DNA of 64,000 nt from Burkholderia cenocepacia. Lineage in GTDB: Bacteria > Pseudomonadota > Gammaproteobacteria > Burkholderiales > Burkholderiaceae. Under the pieces are notes generated by a model that searched no databases, was not told where the DNA came from, and saw only the letters and a program-made list of their open reading frames with translations. The stretch spans positions 124,001 to 188,000 of the forward strand of contig NZ_UAQZ01000001.1 in the NCBI RefSeq assembly GCF_900446215.1. The letters run 5' to 3'. This document shows, piece after piece, positions 52,664 to 60,070 of the stretch; the stretch's first letter is position 1, and each line of letters opens with the position of its first letter. A program made the position numbers and the translations under genes.

Positions 52664-53828
52664 TCAAGCGGGCCGCTTGCGCGGAGCCGTCGCGCGCCGC
52701 ATAGCTGTCGCGGATCCGCGCCGCGTGTTCGCGCAACGGTCCGGCGCGTAACAGGCGTTCGAGCGCATCGGTAATGTCCGCGACACCCGCCTGCTGCAGA
52801 TCGAGCACGCAGCCCGCACCGGCCCGCTCGACGAAGTGCGCCGAATGGAACTGGTCGTTGCAGAACGGCGACAGCAGCATCGGCACGCCGCACGCGAGCG
52901 ACTCCATCACCGAATTCGCGCCGCCGTGGCTGACGAACGCGTGCGTGCGCCGCAGCAGCGCCAGTTGCGGCGCGTAACGTACCGCGATCACGCGTGCGTC
53001 ACCGGCCGGCAGCAGATCCGAATCGACCAGTTCACCCACCGACAGCACCAGTTGCGCGGACGTCGCGCGCGTCGCGTCGATCACCTTCGCGAACAGGTCC
53101 GGATGGTAGTAAAGCTGGCTGCCGAGCGACATGTAGACGAGCGGCCGATCCGCGTCGAGGCGCGCCCACGGGAACGCCGTCTCGTCGCCGCGCGGGCCCG
53201 ACGGCATCGCAGGGCCGACCAGTTCGACACCCGCGGGCGGCGCACCGACCAGCGCGTCGGTCGTGAACGCGAGCGTCAGGTGCGGCGACAGCACGTCGCA
53301 GCCGCGAAAGCGTGCGTCGAGGCCGTAGCGCGCGAACAGGCGCGTGCGTTCCGGTGCGAGCCATCGCACCGTGCGCAGCAGCTCCGAATCGAGATCGTCC
53401 GGCAGCACCGGATTCAGCGAATTCGACATCGACACCCACGGCAGCCCTTCCAGTTCCGCGGCAATCGCCGCCGCATAGAGCAGCGGATCGATCACGACCA
53501 CGTCGGGCTGCCATTCGCGCAGCACCGCGCGGATGCCGTCCACCTGCGCGGGCGCGAGGTCGATCAGCAGCGTGCGGATCCAGTGCCGCAGCCAGTCGGC
53601 GTCGCGAATGTTCGCGGCGAAGCTTGCGCCGCGCGACAGGTCGTGGCGCTCGGGCGTCTCGCGCGGCCCGACGAACGCGAAACCGCCGGCGCCGTCGAGC
53701 TGGTCGCTGATGTCGGCCGGCGCATAGAACGCGACGTCGCAACCGGCGGCGCGCAGATGCTGGGCCGGGCCGATGCACGGATTGACGTGGCCCTTCTCGG
53801 GCACCACGCAGAACAGGATGCGTTTCAT
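52620..53828 (-). CDS. MGT/UGT-type glycosyltransferase (GT1)
   Basis: A 402-residue GT-B fold enzyme. The N-terminal acceptor domain begins KRILFCVVPEKGHVNPCIGP. The C-terminal donor domain has APQLALLRRTHAFVSHGGAN and SVMESLACGVPMLLSPFCND, the UGT/MGT signature (HGG-x-N-S, then P-x-x-x-D-Q). GT1 enzymes transfer sugars to small hydrophobic molecules such as macrolides, sterols or lipids. It is the last gene of a five-gene minus-strand operon; the ATG at 53828 is seven bp after the amidotransferase stop. Its 3' end overlaps the CmcI-like gene. Acceptor unknown. Confidence 0.88.
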   Translation of the reverse strand: MKRILFCVVPEKGHVNPCIGPAQHLRAAGCDVAFYAPADISDQLDGAGGFAFVGPRETPERHDLSRGASFAANIRDADWLRHWIRTLLIDLAPAQVDGIRAVLREWQPDVVVIDPLLYAAAIAAELEGLPWVSMSNSLNPVLPDDLDSELLRTVRWLAPERTRLFARYGLDARFRGCDVLSPHLTLAFTTDALVGAPPAGVELVGPAMPSGPRGDETAFPWARLDADRPLVYMSLGSQLYYHPDLFAKVIDATRATSAQLVLSVGELVDSDLLPAGDARVIAVRYAPQLALLRRTHAFVSHGGANSVMESLACGVPMLLSPFCNDQFHSAHFVERAGAGCVLDLQQAGVADITDALERLLRAGPLREHAARIRDSYAARDGSAQAARLISALASGTRLATAS

Positions 53829-53835
53829 GAACGGC

Positions 53836-54906
53836 TCAGGTGGGGCGATGCACGGCATCGGGATGAAGGCGATCGAGATGATCGAGGATCAGGGTCAGCG
53901 TCGTCCACAGCACGCGTTCGGTATCCGTCTGCAAAGCGGGCGCGGCCACGCCGAGCGTGTCGGCCAGCGCATGCGTGCGGTCGCGATCGAGCAGCGTCGC
54001 GAGATCCATCGCCGGCGCGAGCCGCCCGCGCTTGGGACCGTGCACGAGACGGTCCGGCAGGTTCAGGCGCGCCCCGAGATCGCGCAGGCACTGCTTGTTC
54101 GGATCGGGCGCGATGCTCGTCAGATGCGCGACGACGGCGGCATCGACGAACGGCGGATGCAGATCCACCGACGCGGCGTCGAACAATGCGTGACACAGCG
54201 GCAGATAGTTGGCCGACCGGTCGCGGCGCAATACCTGATCCGCACCGTCGCCGGTTATCGCGACCTCGACGCCGTCCGCTGCCATCGCCTCGGCCAGCAG
54301 CAGCTTCGCGACCGGATGCAGGTTGAACATCGGCTCCTCGACCGCATGGGTCGTTCTCGGCAGCGCCGCGATGAAATCGGCCTCGGTCGCGCGCACGATC
54401 TTCACGTTCGCCTGCATCTGCGTGGCGAGTTCGAGCGCCGCGTCGCGTTCGCAGTAATCGGGCATGTCGGTCACGAGGATGTAGGCCGTCACGTGCCGCA
54501 ATGCGCCGAGCTCGCGCAGCAACGCGAGCAGCAGCGCCGAATCGAGCCCGCCGCTCAGCGCCAGCGCGACCCGCTTGCCGCTGTCGAGCGCGCGCTGCAG
54601 CGACGCGCGCAGCGCGGTGCCCAGATCGGCGGGCTGCGGCCGCTCGGGCGCCGGCTGCACCGTCAGCCCCTGCGGCGACCGGATCAGTGCATGGCCGGGC
54701 GGCACCGCGAGCACGTCGCGCAGCACGGTGCGGCCGACGAGGCGCTCGCCGCTCAGGTAGCCCGCGATGGCGGCCGCGTCCGGCGCGCCGGCCGGTTGTT
54801 GCCCCGACGCCCGCAATACGGCGCGGATACCCGACGCCGACACGCCGCTGCGCGGATGGTAGTGCAGACGATCGAAACCGAACGGGTCGCGCGTGCCGAC
54901 GATCAT
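53836..54906 (-). CDS. Asparagine synthetase-like ATP-dependent amidotransferase without glutaminase nucleophile
   Basis: A 356-residue protein homologous to AsnB but short at the N-terminus. VALALSGGLDSALLLALL (PP-loop SGGLDS, 118-123) and AITGDGADQVLRRDRSANYL (GDGADQ, 219-224) form the ATP-binding synthetase domain. The leading MIVGTRDPFGFDRLHYHPRS resembles the inner part of the Ntn-hydrolase domain, but no N-terminal Cys2 nucleophile exists, so it cannot release ammonia from glutamine in the AsnB way. It may adenylate a carboxylate and condense it with another amine, as beta-lactam synthetases and lasso C enzymes do. ATGA overlap with the radical SAM gene upstream. It looks like a tailoring enzyme. 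Confidence 0.85.
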   Translation of the reverse strand: MIVGTRDPFGFDRLHYHPRSGVSASGIRAVLRASGQQPAGAPDAAAIAGYLSGERLVGRTVLRDVLAVPPGHALIRSPQGLTVQPAPERPQPADLGTALRASLQRALDSGKRVALALSGGLDSALLLALLRELGALRHVTAYILVTDMPDYCERDAALELATQMQANVKIVRATEADFIAALPRTTHAVEEPMFNLHPVAKLLLAEAMAADGVEVAITGDGADQVLRRDRSANYLPLCHALFDAASVDLHPPFVDAAVVAHLTSIAPDPNKQCLRDLGARLNLPDRLVHGPKRGRLAPAMDLATLLDRDRTHALADTLGVAAPALQTDTERVLWTTLTLILDHLDRLHPDAVHRPT

Positions 54907-55781
54907 GGATAACGAGCCTTCAAGGTGTCCACTTCAATGCGTTTGAGGATGCGATGCGGCGCCACCGGCGCGCTGCCGCCCTGACAATGCAGGCACGCTT
55001 CGAGCGGCGTCTCGCGTTGCAGATAGGCGAGCATCGCGTCGAGCATGCCCGCATCGTCGCGCAGCGGCAGGCCATCGGCCTGAAAATCCTTCTCGCCCTG
55101 GTACAGCGTATGGAAATGCGCGGGGCGCGTGCACGTGTAGAACATGCCGTCGCGAATCATATGGCAGCGCTCGCGAATCCAGCAATCGTGATACAGGCGC
55201 TGGGCTTCGTCGCGATCCGTGCCCGGCTGGGCGCGGTTCATCGTCGTGAACACGTCCTGCACCTTCCAGTTCAGGCGCACGTCGAAGCGCGCGGCCTGGC
55301 GCTCGACATGCGCGACCAGGTCGGCGGAAAGCGCGGGCTTCGGATAGCGCGAGATCGTCAGCGCATCCACCGCTTGCCAGAACGCGTCGGGCATCTCGCC
55401 GAGTTTCAGGCCGTTGGTCGTGACCGAGATCACGGGCGCGATGCCGGTCGCGCGTACGCGCTCGATCATTTCGACGAGCGCCGGATGCAGCAACGGCTCG
55501 CCGCCGACCAGCTTGAACATGCGCGGGCGCAACACCTTCGCGGCCTTGCGCAGATCGGCTTCGATCGATGCGGGGCTCGCGTACCACTCGGGCAACAGCG
55601 GCGACAGCGAGCAGCATTCCGCGCAGGTCAGGTTGCAGTGATCGACGATATGCGCTTCCAGCGAGCGCGTCTGCACGCGCCCGTCCTCGACGCGGTAATC
55701 GCGATCCAGCGGCGGCGGAAACACGTGTTGCCGCTCGCCGGAGCGCGGCGGATTCGGGATCTGGTTCGGATTCGCACTCAC
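54903..55781 (-). CDS. Radical SAM enzyme with SPASM/twitch-like C-terminal cysteines
   Basis: A 292-residue radical SAM protein. DHCNLTCAECCSLSP (C49, C53, C56) is the CxxxCxxC cluster motif, FKLVGGEPLLHP (GGEP 93-96) binds SAM, and five further cysteines (C200, C206, C217, C263, C266) suggest an auxiliary Fe-S cluster as in SPASM/twitch enzymes. Such enzymes modify peptides or sugars (for example BtrN on an amino-cyclitol); the substrate is unknown. It starts at GTG 55781, with AGGA eight bases upstream inside the preceding gene, and its stop overlaps the next ATG. No Trp/Tyr-rich precursor peptide gene is visible nearby. Confidence 0.87.
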   Translation of the reverse strand: MSANPNQIPNPPRSGERQHVFPPPLDRDYRVEDGRVQTRSLEAHIVDHCNLTCAECCSLSPLLPEWYASPASIEADLRKAAKVLRPRMFKLVGGEPLLHPALVEMIERVRATGIAPVISVTTNGLKLGEMPDAFWQAVDALTISRYPKPALSADLVAHVERQAARFDVRLNWKVQDVFTTMNRAQPGTDRDEAQRLYHDCWIRERCHMIRDGMFYTCTRPAHFHTLYQGEKDFQADGLPLRDDAGMLDAMLAYLQRETPLEACLHCQGGSAPVAPHRILKRIEVDTLKARYP

Positions 55782-55782
55782 A

Positions 55783-56781
55783 TCAGCTTCCTGCTTCCAC
55801 GCAACGGGAAAAGAAATCGATCAGATGGCCACGCGCGTCCACCATCGCGGACGCCATCGTCACCGCGCCGTTCAGGTGCGACGCGAAACGCGACGGATCG
55901 TCGAGCCAGCCTTGCACGATCCACAGCTTGAGCGCGTGCTGCACGCACGCGGCATCGACCGCCCACGCGATGTGCGCCGGGTTCACCGGCCGCACCCGCT
56001 GGTAAGCACGCACGAATGCTTGCGCGAGGTGCGGCGCTTCCAGCGGCAAATGATTCAGGCAGCGCACCAGCTCGTATTCGCGCGGCGCGCCGATCGACGC
56101 TTCCCAGTCGACGATCAGCGGCGGCAGCGTGCCCGTGAACAGATAGTTGAACTGGTTGTAGTCGTTGTGGATCGGGTGCTGAGAATCGTCGGCCGGAAAC
56201 GCTTCGATGCTGCCCGGATAGTAGCGGTCGAGCATGCGCAGCGCGAGATCGACGTAGCGGCGCAGGTTCGTCGCGTCGGCGGCGTTCGCATCGGCTCGAT
56301 CGAGTGCATCCAGCAGGTTCCGGCGTACCGCATCCGCGTCGATCGACGTCAGTCGCGCACGGATCGTATCGAGCGACGGCAGATGCAGTCGTTCGAGGCT
56401 CACGTGCAACGCGGCCAGACTCGCGCCGAGCGCATCCCATTCGGCTGGCGAGAACGTATCGTAGGTCTTGAATTGCCCGGCTTCCCAGCGCGTCAGCATC
56501 GCGTGCGCATGTTGCCCTGACCACAGCGATGCGCCGGACGTCGTGCGCTCGAGCGTCTGCACATGAAAACGGAGGTCGTCATGCGTTTCCAGATGCGCGA
56601 GCACGGCGGTTTCCTTGACTGCGCGCGCATGGTGTTCGAGCGCATAGAGTTTCACTGCCACGCCCGCGCCGCCGCTGGTCGGCAGATGCCACACCCGTTC
56701 GCTCACTTGCGTCGGCGGCCCGCCGCGACCGAGGTCGTACGCGCCGCGAATCTCGTCGAAGGTGACGGCGAGCGAATCCAT
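55783..56781 (-). CDS. APH-family phosphotransferase
   Basis: A 332-residue kinase of the aminoglycoside-phosphotransferase superfamily, different from the one at 50980. HNDYNQFNYLFTGTLPPLIV carries the catalytic loop (H205, D207, N212) and VDWEASIGAPREYEL the metal Asp (D225). The N-lobe includes GAGVAVKLYALEHHARAVKE with the ATP Lys. It would phosphorylate a small alcohol, possibly a sugar. It abuts the FkbM gene (stop and start contiguous) and overlaps the radical SAM ribosome-binding site, so it is in one tightly coupled operon. A resistance function is unlikely given context. Confidence 0.83.
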   Translation of the reverse strand: MDSLAVTFDEIRGAYDLGRGGPPTQVSERVWHLPTSGGAGVAVKLYALEHHARAVKETAVLAHLETHDDLRFHVQTLERTTSGASLWSGQHAHAMLTRWEAGQFKTYDTFSPAEWDALGASLAALHVSLERLHLPSLDTIRARLTSIDADAVRRNLLDALDRADANAADATNLRRYVDLALRMLDRYYPGSIEAFPADDSQHPIHNDYNQFNYLFTGTLPPLIVDWEASIGAPREYELVRCLNHLPLEAPHLAQAFVRAYQRVRPVNPAHIAWAVDAACVQHALKLWIVQGWLDDPSRFASHLNGAVTMASAMVDARGHLIDFFSRCVEAGS

Positions 56782-57531
56782 TCAGATGTGCTCGGCCGGC
56801 CCGTGCCGATACGGATGACCGGTCAGGAACGTGTTGTGTCCGACGTAGCGCAGCTTGTACATCGCCGGCCGGAACAACACCGACGGATCGTTGTTCGCGA
56901 TGCCGAGCAGCGGGTACAGGTCGTGTCGCACGAAGAATGCGTTGTTGCCCATGTCGTCGCAACAGACGAGTTCATAGCCTTTATCGCGGCCGAGATGCAC
57001 GAGCGATTCGAGGCTCGCGCCGTAATAGGTCGAGCCGTCCCATTCGTGGTCCGGATTGAAGCACATGACCCACCGCTCGGGCGGCGTGTAGTACGGGTTG
57101 TATTCGATCACGACGATGCGCGGCTCAAACGCTTGCAGCCCGCGCCACACCCAGTAATCGTTGCCGTCGATGTCGATCGACAGCAGGTCGAAGTCGGCCG
57201 GTACGTTCGCGTCGGTGAGCAGTCGGTCGACCGTGTCGGGCTGGACGCGATCGTGATGCAGGCGGACGCGCTCCACGCCCGCGTAGTGGGCGGTGAGCTT
57301 GCCGAACCGGTATGCGCTGCCTTCCACGAGTACGCCGGCCCAATCGTGTTCACGCAGCAACCGCGCCGTGTTGCTGTTGCGCAGGCCGTCGCTCGCGCCG
57401 ATATCGACACAGAAACGGTTGGTCGGCGCGATCCGCTCCATCAGGCGCGCCAGGATGCCCTCCTCGGTGCCCTGCGCGTACAGGCTGGGCGCAAGGCCGG
57501 ACAGATCGAGCGGGCGAGGATGGTCCTGCAT
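56782..57531 (-). CDS. FkbM-family SAM-dependent methyltransferase
   Basis: A 249-residue methyltransferase. FCVDIGASDGLRNSNTARLL (about 40-59) is the SAM-binding glycine loop; VLVEGSAYRFGKLTAHYAGV and LLSIDIDGNDYWVWRGLQAF are FkbM-type motifs II and III. FkbM proteins O-methylate sugars, polyketides or glycans. First gene of the five-gene minus-strand operon; the ATG at 57531 has a moderate GGAG about 11 bases upstream. The promoter must lie in 57532-57653, before the YbiT terminator. Target unknown. Confidence 0.87.
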   Translation of the reverse strand: MQDHPRPLDLSGLAPSLYAQGTEEGILARLMERIAPTNRFCVDIGASDGLRNSNTARLLREHDWAGVLVEGSAYRFGKLTAHYAGVERVRLHHDRVQPDTVDRLLTDANVPADFDLLSIDIDGNDYWVWRGLQAFEPRIVVIEYNPYYTPPERWVMCFNPDHEWDGSTYYGASLESLVHLGRDKGYELVCCDDMGNNAFFVRHDLYPLLGIANNDPSVLFRPAMYKLRYVGHNTFLTGHPYRHGPAEHI

Positions 57532-57659
57532 CGAGGGCGGCTCCGGGGTGAAATGGGGAATGATGGGGCGTTGGGTGGGTAATTTACCTGAAGTCGATTA
57601 CGCGGAGGAAACTCGGATGCACGATGCGGTCGCGTTTTACCGCAGTGGATATGAAAAAA

Positions 57660-57687
57660 CCCGCATCGACATTACTGTCGATGCGGG
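57660..57687 (-). terminator. Intrinsic terminator of ybiT, upstream of the FkbM operon
   Basis: CCCGCATCGACA (57660-57671) and TGTCGATGCGGG (57676-57687) are perfect 12-bp arms with a TTAC loop; six A's at 57654-57659 give the U-tract for minus-strand RNA. It insulates the five-gene cluster from ybiT transcription, so the cluster has its own promoter. Confidence 0.93.
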
Positions 57688-57763
57688 CTTGTAGCGGTTC
57701 CGGCGATTCGCTCCGTGCGGTAGGCCTAACGTGCTCCCACGACCGGAGAAAACCTCAGGACAC

Positions 57764-59356
57764 TTACTCCTGCCCCTGACTCGTCAGGAACTCCTCGTAA
57801 TTCCCGCCGAAGTCGAACAGCGTGCCATCCGTCTTCACTTCGATGATCCGGTTCGCCAGCCCGCTCACGAACTCACGGTCGTGCGACACGAAAATCAGCG
57901 TGCCTTCGAACTGCTCGAGCGCGATCTGCAGCGACTCGATCGATTCCATGTCCATGTGGTTGGTCGGCTCGTCCATCAGCAGCACGTTGTGGCGGCCGAG
58001 CATCAGCTTGCCCCAGATCATGCGGCCCTTCTCGCCGCCCGACAGCACCTTCACCGACTTCTTGATGTCGTCCGACGAGAACAGCAGGCGGCCCAGCGTG
58101 CCGCGCACCATCGTTTCGTCGTCGCCGTCCTTGCGGTACTGGTCGATCCAGTCCATCAGCGTGATGTCGTTCGGGAACTCCTCGTACGTGTCCTGCGGCA
58201 TGTAGCCGACGTTCGCGTTCTCCGACCACTTCACCGTGCCGTGATCGAGCGGCAGCGCGCCGAGCAGCGAGCGCAGCAGCGTCGTCTTGCCCGCGCCGTT
58301 CTCGCCGATGATCGCGATGCGCTCGCCCGGCTGCACCGACAGGTTGAAGTTCTGGAAGATCGTGCGCTCGTACTTCTTCGTGATCTCTTCGGCGACCACC
58401 GCGACGTTGTGCAGCTTCTTCTCGAACTCGAAGCGGATGAACGGGTTCTGGCGCGACGACGGCTTGAATTCCTCGATCTTGATCTTGTCGATCTGCTTCG
58501 CGCGGCTGGTGGCCTGGCGCGCCTTCGACTTGTTCGCCGAGAAGCGGCGCACGAAGTCCTGCAGTTCGGCCACGCGCTCCTTCGCACGCGCGTTCGCCGC
58601 AGCCTGACGCTCGCGCGCCTGGGCCGACGCGAGCATGTAGTCGTCGTAGTTGCCCGGCCAGACCTTCAGCGTGCCGAAATCCATGTCGGCCATGTGCGTG
58701 CACACCGAGTTCAGGAAGTGACGATCGTGCGAGATGATGATCATCGTCGAGTTGTACTCGTTGAGCGTGTGCTCGAGCCAACGGATCGAGTTGATGTCGA
58801 GGTTGTTGGTCGGTTCGTCGAGCAGCAGCACGTCCGGCTTCGAGAACAGCGCCTGCGCGAGCAGCACGCGCAGCTTCCAGCCCGGCGCGACGTCGGCCAT
58901 CGTGCCGTTGTGGAACTTCTCCTCGATGCCGATGCCGAGCAGCAGCGCGCCCGCGCGCGCTTCGGCGTCGTAGCCGCCGTATTCGGCGAACTTGCCCTCG
59001 AGCTCGGCCGCGTGCATGTAGTCGTCGTCGGTGGCTTCCGGGTTCGCGTAGATCGCGTCACGCTCGGTCATCGCGGCCCACATCTCGGTGTGGCCCATCA
59101 TCACGACGTCGAGCACGCGCACGTCTTCGTACGCGAACTGGTCCTGGCGCAGCTTGCCCAGGCGGACGTTCGGCTCCAGCGCGACGTTGCCGGCGCTCGG
59201 CTCGAGGTCGCCGCCGAGGATCTTCATGAAGGTCGACTTGCCACAGCCGTTCGCGCCGATCAGACCGTAGCGGTTGCCCTCGCCGAATTTGACCGAGATA
59301 TTCTCGAACAAGGGCTTCGGCCCGAATTGCATCGTGATGTTGGCAGTAGAAAGCAC
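57764..59356 (-). CDS. ybiT: ABC-F family ATPase YbiT
   Basis: A 530-residue twin-ATPase ABC-F protein, same length as E. coli YbiT and readily aligned with it. NBD1: Walker [10 protein letters not shown], signature [14 protein letters not shown], Walker [13 protein letters not shown]. Linker (P-site tRNA interaction motif) about 240-300 with [23 protein letters not shown]2: [35 protein letters not shown]. It acts on the ribosome, not in transport. GTG start (59356) with GGGA upstream. Followed by a strong terminator. Confidence 0.93.
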   Translation of the reverse strand: MLSTANITMQFGPKPLFENISVKFGEGNRYGLIGANGCGKSTFMKILGGDLEPSAGNVALEPNVRLGKLRQDQFAYEDVRVLDVVMMGHTEMWAAMTERDAIYANPEATDDDYMHAAELEGKFAEYGGYDAEARAGALLLGIGIEEKFHNGTMADVAPGWKLRVLLAQALFSKPDVLLLDEPTNNLDINSIRWLEHTLNEYNSTMIIISHDRHFLNSVCTHMADMDFGTLKVWPGNYDDYMLASAQARERQAAANARAKERVAELQDFVRRFSANKSKARQATSRAKQIDKIKIEEFKPSSRQNPFIRFEFEKKLHNVAVVAEEITKKYERTIFQNFNLSVQPGERIAIIGENGAGKTTLLRSLLGALPLDHGTVKWSENANVGYMPQDTYEEFPNDITLMDWIDQYRKDGDDETMVRGTLGRLLFSSDDIKKSVKVLSGGEKGRMIWGKLMLGRHNVLLMDEPTNHMDMESIESLQIALEQFEGTLIFVSHDREFVSGLANRIIEVKTDGTLFDFGGNYEEFLTSQGQE

Positions 59357-59524
59357 GGCAGGTCCCGTTAAGAGAGAAATCGACGGAAAACCGTGTATTT
59401 TAGCAGGTGTCGGAGAAACTGCCGACCGCACCGTCCCGGCGGCGTATTCCCGGCCTCAGGCCCGGCGCCGGCGGCCCGTCAATACGACGGCACGCGCTGC
59501 ACCGCCGTCTCACCGGAATCCCGC

Positions 59525-59977
59525 ATGCTCGCCAGCCAGCTTCGCGAACAACTCGTCGGCGCATGGCGCCTCGTGTCCTACGAAATCCGCCCACGCGACG
59601 GCAGCACCGTCACCTATCCGCTCGGCCGCGACGCGCGCGGCTGGATCCTGTACACGCCCGACGGCTACATGTCCGCGCAGCTGATGGCGGCCGGCCGCCC
59701 GCCCTACGCGGACGGCGACCTGCAGGGCGGCAGCGTCGAGGAGCGCGCGGCCGCGGCGCGCGGCTACATCGCGTATTCAGGCCCCTTTAATGTCGACGAC
59801 GACGGCATGTTGACCCATGAAATGGACGTCAGCCTGTATCCGAACTGGATCGGTAACGTCCAGCAGCGTGTCGTCAGCCTGGACGGCAACCGGCTGCAGC
59901 TCAGCACGGCCAGACCGGTTCGGATCGACGGCCGGGAGGTCGAGCCGGTGATCGTCTGGGCACGCGCCGGCCGCTGA
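59525..59977 (+). CDS. Lipocalin-like domain protein
   Basis: A 150-residue protein of the lipocalin-like (PF13924) family: LREQLVGAWRLVSYEIRPRD starts the fold, and GWILYTPDGYMSAQLMAAGR and AYSGPFNVDDDGMLTHEMDV are its characteristic strands. No signal peptide, so probably cytosolic. These small beta-barrels likely bind a hydrophobic ligand or degradation intermediate; function undefined. ATG at 59525 (MLASQLREQ). It stands alone, convergent with the AsmA gene. Confidence 0.85.
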   Translation: MLASQLREQLVGAWRLVSYEIRPRDGSTVTYPLGRDARGWILYTPDGYMSAQLMAAGRPPYADGDLQGGSVEERAAAARGYIAYSGPFNVDDDGMLTHEMDVSLYPNWIGNVQQRVVSLDGNRLQLSTARPVRIDGREVEPVIVWARAGR

Positions 59978-60070
59978 GCGTGCCTGGGGCGCAGCACGGC
60001 CGCCGCGCGGCCGGCCGCGGCCATGATACCGATGCCGCACCGTGGCGCATGCCGCTCCCGCGGCTGCGCG

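Noticed and set aside
50980..56781. Reading the two APH-family genes as aminoglycoside-resistance genes
   Set aside because: The family has many metabolic kinases, and both lie among sugar-modifying genes; no resistance gene signature beyond the fold is present.
57532..57660. A RiPP precursor peptide gene upstream of the radical SAM operon
   Set aside because: Only short frames without Shine-Dalgarno or leader-like sequence; a 12-codon GTG frame looks like chance.
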